From TMED14 sp041179465 (GTDB lineage: Bacteria > Bacteroidota > Bacteroidia > Flavobacteriales > Schleiferiaceae): 7,777 bases of DNA. The notes beneath the pieces were generated by a model. The model had not been told where the DNA came from, did no database searches, and saw only the letters and a list, made by a program, of their open reading frames with translations. This document shows positions 1-4,978 of the stretch, in pieces (position 1 is the first letter of the stretch; each line of letters begins with the position of its first letter). Location: NCBI GenBank assembly GCA_041179465.1, contig JBEGTJ010000074.1, positions 1 through 7,777 on the forward strand. Reading direction: 5' to 3'. Position numbers and translations under genes: made by a program.

Positions 1-410
<410 letters not shown>

Positions 411-461
411 TGCGAATTAGAGAGTTAAGAGAGATTAATAAAACCTGTACTGTGAACGTTG

Positions 462-533
462 AGCCAATGGCGGGAATTGAACCCGCGACCTTTTCCTTAC
501 CAAGGAAACGCTCTACCCCTGAGCTACATCGGC
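462..533 (-). tRNA. tRNA-Thr (anticodon GGT)
   Basis: A full 72-nt cloverleaf folds on the minus strand. The acceptor GCCGATG pairs with CATTGGC (one G-U), followed by discriminator T. The D-arm is GCTC/GAGC. The anticodon stem TTTCC/GGAAA encloses loop TTGGTAA, so the anticodon is GGT and the tRNA reads ACC and ACU codons. The T-arm is GCGGG-TTCAATT-CCCGC. The 3' CCA is not encoded (the next bases are CAA), so it must be added by a CCA-adding enzyme. It is the last tRNA before tuf. Confidence 0.96.
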
Positions 534-535
534 GG

Positions 536-611
536 TGGAGCGGAAGACGGGATTCGAACCCGCGACCCTCAGCTTGGAAGGCTGATGCTCTACCAACTGA
601 GCTACTTCCGC
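536..611 (-). tRNA. tRNA-Gly (anticodon TCC), CCA encoded
   Basis: A cloverleaf folds on the minus strand: acceptor GCGGAAG/CTTCCGC with discriminator T, D-arm GCTC/GAGC, anticodon stem TCAGC/GCTGA around loop CTTCCAA (anticodon TCC, reading GGA and GGG), and T-arm GCGGG-TTCGAAT-CCCGT. The genomic bases after the discriminator (536-538) are CCA, unlike the other three tRNAs here. The mature body without CCA covers 539-611. Only 2 nt separate its CCA end from the 5' end of tRNA-Thr(GGT), so processing of this pair must be close-set. Confidence 0.96.
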
Positions 612-623
612 GGTAAGCTGTTG

Positions 624-705
624 TGGGAGTAGATGGACTCGAACCACCGATGCCGTTAGGCGACAGATTTACAGTCTGCTGCAATAGCCACTATGCGATA
701 CTCCC
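624..705 (-). tRNA. tRNA-Tyr (anticodon GTA)
   Basis: An 82-nt class II (long variable arm) tRNA on the minus strand. The acceptor GGGAGTA pairs perfectly with TACTCCC and the discriminator is A, as expected for tyrosine tRNAs. The anticodon stem GCAGA/TCTGT encloses loop CTGTAAA, giving anticodon GTA. The variable arm CGCCTAACGGC can form a short stem. The T-arm is GGTGG-TTCGAGT-CCATC. CCA is not encoded (CAA follows). Confidence 0.96.
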
Positions 706-750
706 AATGTACAGTTTAGTACAAAAACTTCGCACTCTGCAGAGCCTGAG
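706..750 (-). other. tRNA spacer with two short inverted repeats
   Basis: The 45-nt gap between tRNA-Thr(TGT) and tRNA-Tyr holds a perfect 10-base palindrome CTCTGCAGAG (735-744). It also holds an inverted repeat TGTAC-N6-GTACA (708-723). Both could form small hairpins in the precursor transcript, perhaps as processing signals. No TAnnTTTG promoter box is present. Function is not known; the repeats are short enough to be chance. Confidence 0.3.
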
Positions 751-823
751 AGCCAGCAGAGGGACTCGAACCCCCGACCCACTGATTACAAATCAGTAGC
801 TCTACCAACTGAGCTATGCTGGC
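751..823 (-). tRNA. tRNA-Thr (anticodon TGT)
   Basis: A 73-nt cloverleaf on the minus strand: acceptor GCCAGCA/TGCTGGC with discriminator T, D-arm GCTC/GAGC, anticodon stem ACTGA/TCAGT around loop TTTGTAA (anticodon TGT, reading ACA and probably ACG), and T-arm GGGGG-TTCGAGT-CCCTC with one G-U pair. CCA is not encoded (CTC follows). It is the first gene of the tRNA-tuf transcription unit, about 70 nt after the likely transcription start. Confidence 0.96.
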
Positions 824-849
824 TTAGGGGACAAGGCCCTGCAGTGCGC

Positions 850-890
850 GAAAAAGAACGTTGCTGCCCGTGCAGCACGGCCGCTTTTTC
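850..890 (-). other. Leader RNA hairpin, terminator-like, ahead of the tRNA-tuf unit
   Basis: On the minus strand, CGT-GCTGC-ACGG-GCAGC-A-ACG (859-879) forms an 8-bp GC-rich stem with a 4-nt loop and one bulged A, followed by TTCTTTTT (851-858). An outer pairing GAAAAAG (884-890) with CTTTTTC (850-856) can enclose it. The shape is that of an intrinsic terminator or attenuator, and the flanking A and T runs could work in both directions. It lies after the promoter at 901-930 and before the first tRNA, so if active it would attenuate tRNA-tuf transcription. It could instead terminate read-through from hpf. A processing structure is an alternative. Confidence 0.45.
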
Positions 891-900
891 AAACGGACTG

Positions 901-930
901 CAAATGTAGAAAAAAAAGCGATTATTTCAA
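901..930 (-). promoter_or_regulatory. Bacteroidota-type promoter of the tRNA-tuf unit
   Basis: On the minus strand, TTG (928-930), a 19-nt spacer and TACATTTG (901-908) match the Bacteroidota primary sigma consensus TTG-N17-23-TAnnTTTG. The spacer ends in a T8 run. It begins 3 nt after the hpf stop codon and points to tRNA-Thr(TGT). Transcription would start near 890-895. The match and its placement before the tRNA cluster make it the best promoter in the window; the function is inferred. Confidence 0.75.
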
Positions 931-933
931 TAC

Positions 934-1245
934 CTACTTTGACCTTCTGAGCTTTTTTGTTTTGGCCTTGGCTTCTCGGGCCACTCGGCGCAGGCGATCT
1001 ACCGCCATGCTCAGGGCTTTTTCAAAGGTCCTGGCCTCCTTGCGCACGACCAAATCTTCGCCCGGAACGTGCAGGGTAATCTCGGCAATCTTATTGGCCG
1101 CGAGGTGGTTGTTGTCAATTTTAAACTGTACGCTGGCGTGAAGCGCCTGCTGGTAGACTTGGTTCACGCGTTCGAGGCGCTGGTGCGCGAAGGCGATCAG
1201 ACGATCGCTTGCCTTGAATTGAATGGCACGGACTTCAGTAATCAT
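934..1245 (-). CDS. hpf: Short ribosome hibernation promoting factor (HPF/YfiA/RaiA family)
   Basis: A 103-residue protein of the HPF/YfiA family, which binds the 30S decoding region in stationary phase and stabilises inactive ribosomes. It starts MITEVRAIQFKASDRLIAFA and fits the family beta-alpha-beta-beta-beta-alpha layout: a strand near 3-10, a helix near 13-35, strands near 37-45 and 54-62 (AEITLHVPG), and a final helix from about 71 to a basic tail (KAKTKKLRRSK). It lacks the C-terminal dimerisation domain of long HPF and so is the short form. The open frame extends upstream to 1332, but that extension overlaps the end of xerC and does not resemble the family; the ATG at 1243-1245 gives the usual N-terminus. 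The gene follows xerC after 28 nt and has no Shine-Dalgarno sequence. The stop TAG is 3 nt before the tRNA-tuf promoter. Confidence 0.9.
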   Translation of the reverse strand: MITEVRAIQFKASDRLIAFAHQRLERVNQVYQQALHASVQFKIDNNHLAANKIAEITLHVPGEDLVVRKEARTFEKALSMAVDRLRRVAREAKAKTKKLRRSK

Positions 1246-1273
1246 CGCATAGGGGATTTGGGCAGCGCCTCCC

Positions 1274-2137
1274 CTATCGGCCGCGGGGATGGGCGCGTTG
1301 GTAGACCGATTTGAGTTGTTCCACCGACGCATGGGTGTAGACTTGCGTGGCCGATAAATTCGCGTGCCCCAAGAGCTCGCGAATCACCGTAAGATCCGCA
1401 CCCAGGTCAAGCAAATGCGTCGCAAAGGTGTGCCGCAGGGCGTGCGGGCCTAAGTGTTCGCTTGTGCTTGCCCTTTGAAGGTACGATTTTACCACGGAAT
1501 ACACACTACGCGGATCCAGTTTTTTACCCGTCGGGCTGCAAAAAATCCAATCAGAAATTGAGCGCCACTCTCCGTGGTGCCGGCGGTAGAGGTCGAGCCA
1601 TTCCGGCAGCAGCGGAAGCTCCCGCTCCTTGTTTCCCTTTCCCACGACCCGCAACGTGGCGCCGTGAACCTGGGCATACGTCAAATTCAGCAGTTCAGAA
1701 CGGCGGAGGCCCACGGTGTACAGCGTCAGGAGCAAAAACTGGTCGCGGCGCCCCACCGCGTCGTCGGCAAACGACTTAGGGTCGAGCAAGGCCTCGACCT
1801 CGGTGGCCGTTAGGGCCCGCACGACCCGGCTGGGGGTGCGCAGCAAAGGAACCCCCTGAGCGGGATTGTCCGCGCGGGGATCCAATGCCCGCCTCCACCG
1901 GTAAAAGCTGCGCAGGGCACTCAACTTTCGATTCACCGAACGGGCCTTGGTTCCTTCCTGAACGAGGTCCGTCACCCACGAGCGCACGTGGATTCGCGTG
2001 GCCCCCTCGGCGTTCGGCATTCCCAGGGCATGTTCCGCAAACGACAGCCACTGGCCCACGTCGGCGGCGTACGCGAGCACGGTGGCCTCGGAGCGGCGGC
2101 GCTCCCAGCGCAGGTAATCAATGAATGCGTCGAGCAT
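1274..2137 (-). CDS. xerC: XerC/XerD-like tyrosine recombinase
   Basis: A 287-residue tyrosine recombinase of normal Xer length. Such enzymes resolve chromosome dimers at dif with FtsK. The N-terminal SAM-like core-binding domain spans about 1-95. The catalytic domain follows with the full residue set: Arg145 (GLRRSELL), the lysine loop GKGNKER at 166-172, His232 and Arg235 (HALRHTFATH), His258 (LLGH) and nucleophile Tyr267 (TQVYTH). The start ATG matches the usual Xer N-terminus (MLDAFIDYLR). It lies directly against the T-tract of the rpsU terminator, so there is no room for a normal leader after termination, and expression may depend on read-through. There is no Shine-Dalgarno sequence. 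hpf follows after 28 nt. Bacteroidota usually carry XerC and XerD, and sequence alone does not firmly say which this is; the rpsU-hpf context favours the copy commonly called xerC. No integron or phage genes adjoin, which argues for a housekeeping role. Confidence 0.93.
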   Translation of the reverse strand: MLDAFIDYLRWERRRSEATVLAYAADVGQWLSFAEHALGMPNAEGATRIHVRSWVTDLVQEGTKARSVNRKLSALRSFYRWRRALDPRADNPAQGVPLLRTPSRVVRALTATEVEALLDPKSFADDAVGRRDQFLLLTLYTVGLRRSELLNLTYAQVHGATLRVVGKGNKERELPLLPEWLDLYRRHHGEWRSISDWIFCSPTGKKLDPRSVYSVVKSYLQRASTSEHLGPHALRHTFATHLLDLGADLTVIRELLGHANLSATQVYTHASVEQLKSVYQRAHPRGR

Positions 2138-2166
2138 AAAAAAAGCCTCGAGTTTCCTCGAGGCTT
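2138..2166 (-). terminator. Intrinsic terminator after rpsU, abutting the xerC start
   Basis: On the minus strand, AAGCCTCGAG (2157-2166), a GAAA tetraloop (2153-2156) and CTCGAGGCTT (2143-2152) form a perfect 10-bp stem. A run of seven T (2138-2144) includes the last two stem bases. This is a textbook Rho-independent terminator, 19 nt after the rpsU stop codon. The base after the T-run is the A of the xerC ATG. Confidence 0.92.
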
Positions 2167-2185
2167 AAATTAGGTCACGTACCCG

Positions 2186-2380
2186 TTATTCGGCGTCTTT
2201 CAAACGAAGACCCTGAACGTAGGTAGCCTTAATGATTTCTTTGCGACGGCTCACCGACGTTTTGGTGAACTGCTGGCGGCTGCGCAGTTGGCGCATCGTG
2301 CCGGTTTTGTCGAATTTGCGCTTGTAGCGCTTTAGCGCGCGCTCAATTCCTTCACCTTCTTTAACTTGTACTACTAGCAT
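2186..2380 (-). CDS. rpsU: 30S ribosomal protein bS21
   Basis: A 64-residue bS21 protein of the small ribosomal subunit platform, starting MLVVQVKEGEGIERALKRYK and ending YVQGLRLKDAE. It is rich in Arg and Lys, with two predicted helices near 12-35 and 38-55, and has the length usual for Bacteroidota. In Flavobacterium johnsoniae bS21, with bS18 and bS6, sequesters the 16S rRNA 3' tail, which explains why ribosomes of this phylum ignore Shine-Dalgarno sequences. A longer frame from 2419 exists, but it would start inside the promoter and upstream of the Shine-Dalgarno sequence, so the ATG at 2378-2380 is chosen. The gene has its own promoter box, an extended Shine-Dalgarno sequence and a terminator, so it can be a single-gene unit downstream of the helix-hairpin-helix gene. 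Confidence 0.96.
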   Translation of the reverse strand: MLVVQVKEGEGIERALKRYKRKFDKTGTMRQLRSRQQFTKTSVSRRKEIIKATYVQGLRLKDAE

Positions 2381-2388
2381 AATGGGGA

Positions 2389-2400
2389 CACCTCCTCTCT
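2389..2400 (-). promoter_or_regulatory. Extended Shine-Dalgarno sequence of rpsU
   Basis: On the minus strand AGAGAGGAGGTG lies 8 nt before the rpsU ATG. It can pair over 12 consecutive bases (one G-U) with the usual Bacteroidota 16S rRNA 3' tail CACCUCCUUUCU. That tail is recalled and is not in this window. The starts of tuf, hpf, xerC and the transporter have nothing similar. In F. johnsoniae such a sequence lets ribosomes lacking bS21 translate rpsU preferentially, an autoregulatory loop; that role is inferred here. Confidence 0.85.
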
Positions 2401-2408
2401 TTGGGCTG

Positions 2409-2416
2409 CAAAGGTA
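2409..2416 (-). promoter_or_regulatory. Candidate -7 promoter box of rpsU
   Basis: On the minus strand TACCTTTG matches the Bacteroidota -7 consensus TAnnTTTG exactly. It sits 28 nt before the rpsU ATG, which leaves a leader of roughly 20-25 nt just holding the Shine-Dalgarno sequence. A clear -33 TTG is not present; an AT-rich stretch (TATTTTTATG, 2431-2440) lies in that region. The box begins just after the stop codon of the upstream helix-hairpin-helix gene, so the upstream promoter elements overlap coding sequence. Confidence 0.6.
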
Positions 2417-2419
2417 CAA

Positions 2420-3016
2420 CTATTTACCTACATAAAAATACAGGGGTATTTGAACCTTTTGTGCGGAATCAAACGGCGCCAAGGCAAAAACTTCGCTCAG
2501 GGAGCGGAGCGGGCGCACCCGGCTTCGAAAGCGGTGCAGCGCCCTGACTTGCGGAGCGCGCCACAGCGGGTGCGCGTACAGCTGGTCCTCGGGCACCGTG
2601 TTCAGGTCCATAGGACTGGGCGGATTGAGGTCCCACAAAAAGTCCTGGCGGTCGTCCCATCGGGCCGCCAGCAGGGAGTCTACCCCGCCCCACCGACCTC
2701 GGTCGCGCACCAAACCTTGGGCCTTCCAGTCCGGCCACCCTTGGCTTTGAAGCCACGGCGCCGAAACGGTGTCGCTGGCAACCCGAATCCGTTGCTTGGG
2801 CAGCCTGGTCCGCTTCAGGGAATCGTAGGGAACGCGCGCTCGGGAGTCGCGCCGGGGGTAGCTCGAGCGAAACTCGGCCGCCGGCGGGAGCTTCGGGAAT
2901 TCCGCCCAAACCGGCTCGGGCGGCGGCGTGGCGTGCCACTCATTTAAAATGAAAAGGGCGAGGAACAACCCCGCCCATCCAAGTTCCGCAACCCAAGGTT
3001 TGGGTTGCCGCCGCAT
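2420..3016 (-). CDS. Membrane-anchored helix-hairpin-helix (ComEA-like) protein
   Basis: A 198-residue protein. A short basic N-terminus (RRQPK) precedes one hydrophobic segment at about 11-27 (LGWAGLFLALFILNEW), read as an uncleaved signal anchor placing the rest in the periplasm. A proline- and arginine-rich linker (30-130) follows. The C-terminal part (about 135-185) resembles a ComEA-type helix-hairpin-helix unit: DLNTV at 137-141 matches the family DINTA-like opening, and helices near 143-167 and 172-182 (SLSEVFALAPF) follow. Such units bind DNA without sequence specificity. ComEA acts in DNA uptake, but the Bacteroidota relatives are mostly uncharacterised, so a competence role is only possible. 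The ATG at 3014-3016 shares its A with the TGA of the small membrane protein (TGATG), implying translational coupling; a GTG one codon earlier is an alternative start. The stop TAG directly precedes the rpsU promoter box. Confidence 0.75.
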   Translation of the reverse strand: MRRQPKPWVAELGWAGLFLALFILNEWHATPPPEPVWAEFPKLPPAAEFRSSYPRRDSRARVPYDSLKRTRLPKQRIRVASDTVSAPWLQSQGWPDWKAQGLVRDRGRWGGVDSLLAARWDDRQDFLWDLNPPSPMDLNTVPEDQLYAHPLWRAPQVRALHRFRSRVRPLRSLSEVFALAPFDSAQKVQIPLYFYVGK

Positions 3017-3153
3017 CACTCGGCGTCGTTTGATGCGTAGGAATCGGGCTCGTCTTTGGGGGGCGTGCGAAGCACTTTCACAAAGAAGTAAATGGTTACG
3101 GCGGTAACCAGGATTTCGGTGACCAACATCATGGTCCAGGCAGCAGCGGTCAT
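3016..3153 (-). CDS. 45-residue single-span membrane protein linked to the NSS transporter
   Basis: A short frame starting MTAAAWTMMLVTEILVTAVT. It has an uncharged N-terminus, one transmembrane segment at about 6-28, then K26/R29 and an acidic tail (KDEPDSYASNDAE). The positive-inside rule suggests the tail is cytoplasmic. The start ATG follows the transporter stop after a single base (TGA-T-ATG), and its own TGA overlaps the next ATG by one base, so it is bracketed by coupled genes. Small one-span proteins encoded next to neurotransmitter:sodium symporters are known: Corynebacterium glutamicum MetS is needed with MetP for methionine and alanine import. I infer an analogous accessory subunit, not proven homology. 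It is too short for many gene finders. The hydrophobic composition, tight spacing and intact frame between two real genes support it as genuine. Confidence 0.8.
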   Translation of the reverse strand: MTAAAWTMMLVTEILVTAVTIYFFVKVLRTPPKDEPDSYASNDAE

Positions 3154-3154
3154 A

Positions 3155-4966
3155 TCAGTTCAGAGCGTTGGTTCGACGGCGGTAGGCTACAAACACCATT
3201 CCCGCGATGAAGGCGAAAAGCGCCACCAGAATTCCGCGCGCCAGGTGCTTGTAAAAAATGGGGTTGACAAAGGAGCCCGCCGCGATTTGGTCGCCGGCGC
3301 GCACGACCTGTCCAGTCGCAACTACCGGTTGGGCATCGGCCGCGTCCCATTGGTAGGTAGTGGCTTCACCGGTCGGCTGTACGAGGCGAATTACGGTTTG
3401 GCCGTCGGCGGACTGCACGTCGGCGATTCCGTTGACTTCGGCTACAAAGACGTCGGCGAACGCCTCTCGGTTGTAGGTAATGTCGACGTTTTGGATTTGC
3501 CCGATGATGCTGGACGAGTCAAACTTCCATCCGTCGTTCAAGGCGGACTTCCAGTCGTTGCCCTTGGGGGTAACGAGGCTCATCGTGAAGATGACCAACA
3601 GAATGGTCGGCGTGACGTACTTCAGAATGGGCTTGTAAAACTTCGGGAGCACGATGTCGGATCCGCGGTTGATTTCGTCCCAACCCCGGTCGATGCCCCA
3701 AATCCACGCGAAGAGGATGGCCTCGACGAGGGCAAAGAAGACCAAGCCAACCGTTCCTGCCCAGTAGTCGTACTGGTCAAAGACCCCTTGTTGGTAAAAG
3801 AAGACGGTGGGAAGTCCGGCCAAGAGCGTAACCAAACCAAAAGTCCACGCCGAGGCTTTGAGGCTGAACTTGAACTCGTCTTGCATGAAGGCCACCCACG
3901 GAGAGCCCATGGCGAGCGAACTGGTGATTCCGGCAAAGAAGAGCAGGCCAAACCACATGACGCCCGCGACGCTGCCGATGACGGCGCCCCACTTGGTAAA
4001 GAGGTAGGGCATGGTTTGGAAGGCCATGGCAAAGCCAGCGTTTTCTTTGACCCAATCCAGGCCGAGGTAGCCCACGGCGATCGGAATGACAATGCTACCT
4101 CCGAGGACGATCTCGACGAAGCCATTCATCCAGCCGGCGGCCATCGAGTTAAGGGCGATGTCGTCCTTGGGTTTGACGTAGGCGGCGTAGCAGTGGATGG
4201 TGCCCATGCCGACCGAAAGCGTAAAGAAAATTTGGCCCGCGGCCGCAAGCCACACGTTGGGATTGCTCAAGGAGTCGAACTGTGGATTCCACAAAAAGTT
4301 AAAGCCGAGCATGGCGTCGCATTCCGTACAGCCGGCGGGCGCACCCGAATCGCCGAGCAAGAAGGCACGCACGGCCAAAAAGGCCCCGAACACGATGAGC
4401 AGCGGCATGCCGATTTTGGCGACCTTTTCGATTCCGCCCTCGAGGCCCTTGCTGAGGATCCAGGTGTTGAGTCCGAGGACCAAAATGTAAAACCAGATGG
4501 CCTCGTAGGGCAAGCCCGTAGTGGATTGGCCGATGTCGACGTAGCTCGTGAAAAACTGCGCCACCTCGGTCTGGCTCATGCCCGTAAACGTTTGCACGAC
4601 CGAGTGAACGACGTAGGAGAAGGTCCACGACTCGATGTAGGTGTAGTAGGCCGCGACCGCAATGTTGGTGAAGATGCCAAAAACCCCCAGGTACTTCCAG
4701 TAGGACCGCTTGCCCATGGAGTTCATGATGAACGGGGCGCTGTGGTCGCCCTTGGTTCCGCCAAAACGGCCAGAGGCCCACTCGATCCAGAGCAGCGGAA
4801 TTCCCAGCACCAGAAAGGAAACCAGGTAGGGAATCATGAAGGCCCCGCCCCCGTTTTGCACGGCTTGAACGGGGAAGCGAAGAAAGTTTCCGAGTCCGAC
4901 CGCGTTGCCGGCCATGGCAAGAATTAATCCTACCCGGGAACCCCAGGATTGGGTGTTGCTACTCAT
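3155..4966 (-). CDS. LeuT-like sodium-dependent amino acid transporter (NSS/SNF family)
   Basis: A 603-residue inner-membrane symporter with 12 predicted spans (first near 11-37, last near 573-595). It closely resembles LeuT as I recall it, and early numbering coincides. TM1 holds Gly20-Asn21-Ala22-Val23 and Asn27 for sodium and substrate, and Arg30 for the outer gate. Tyr108 (YYTYIESW) is in TM3, Thr249 and Ser251 (FFTLSVG) in TM6, Asn281 and Glu285 in TM7, Ala345/Thr348/Ser349 (FAGITSS) in TM8 and gate partner Asp400 (YDYWAG) in TM10. Glu285 replaces the chloride-site serine of animal relatives, predicting chloride independence. LeuT Phe259 and Ile359 correspond to Met254 and Met353, so an aliphatic amino acid substrate is likely but unproven. 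Odd points are an approximately 100-residue TM11-TM12 periplasmic loop (467-571), a CTEC motif at 213-216, and no Arg at position 5 (an inner-gate residue in LeuT). The ATG lies 12 nt after the reductase stop. Confidence 0.95.
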   Translation of the reverse strand: MSSNTQSWGSRVGLILAMAGNAVGLGNFLRFPVQAVQNGGGAFMIPYLVSFLVLGIPLLWIEWASGRFGGTKGDHSAPFIMNSMGKRSYWKYLGVFGIFTNIAVAAYYTYIESWTFSYVVHSVVQTFTGMSQTEVAQFFTSYVDIGQSTTGLPYEAIWFYILVLGLNTWILSKGLEGGIEKVAKIGMPLLIVFGAFLAVRAFLLGDSGAPAGCTECDAMLGFNFLWNPQFDSLSNPNVWLAAAGQIFFTLSVGMGTIHCYAAYVKPKDDIALNSMAAGWMNGFVEIVLGGSIVIPIAVGYLGLDWVKENAGFAMAFQTMPYLFTKWGAVIGSVAGVMWFGLLFFAGITSSLAMGSPWVAFMQDEFKFSLKASAWTFGLVTLLAGLPTVFFYQQGVFDQYDYWAGTVGLVFFALVEAILFAWIWGIDRGWDEINRGSDIVLPKFYKPILKYVTPTILLVIFTMSLVTPKGNDWKSALNDGWKFDSSSIIGQIQNVDITYNREAFADVFVAEVNGIADVQSADGQTVIRLVQPTGEATTYQWDAADAQPVVATGQVVRAGDQIAAGSFVNPIFYKHLARGILVALFAFIAGMVFVAYRRRTNALN

Positions 4967-4978
4967 AGGTGATTGGGC

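Noticed and set aside
735..744. Palindrome CTCTGCAGAG in the tRNA spacer as a regulatory operator
   Set aside because: A single 10-base palindrome is easily chance, and no partner site or promoter box is nearby; it is only noted as a possible small hairpin.
1246..1332. N-terminal extension of hpf by 29 codons
   Set aside because: It overlaps the end of xerC and does not resemble the family; the internal ATG at 1243-1245 gives the normal HPF N-terminus.
1274..2137. The tyrosine recombinase as a mobile-element integrase
   Set aside because: Its length and motifs are those of housekeeping Xer proteins. It sits in a translation-gene neighbourhood with no attachment-site repeats, excisionase or phage genes. 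The four tRNAs are intact, with no duplicated 3' ends in the window.
2381..2419. N-terminal extension of rpsU by 13 codons
   Set aside because: It would start within the likely promoter and translate the Shine-Dalgarno sequence. bS21 proteins start at the MLVVQVKEGE position.
3092..4927. A 611-codon open frame on the plus strand antisense to the transporter
   Set aside because: It is an antisense shadow of the GC-rich transporter gene. Its translation is charged and low-complexity with no recognisable fold, whereas the minus strand encodes a clear LeuT-like protein.
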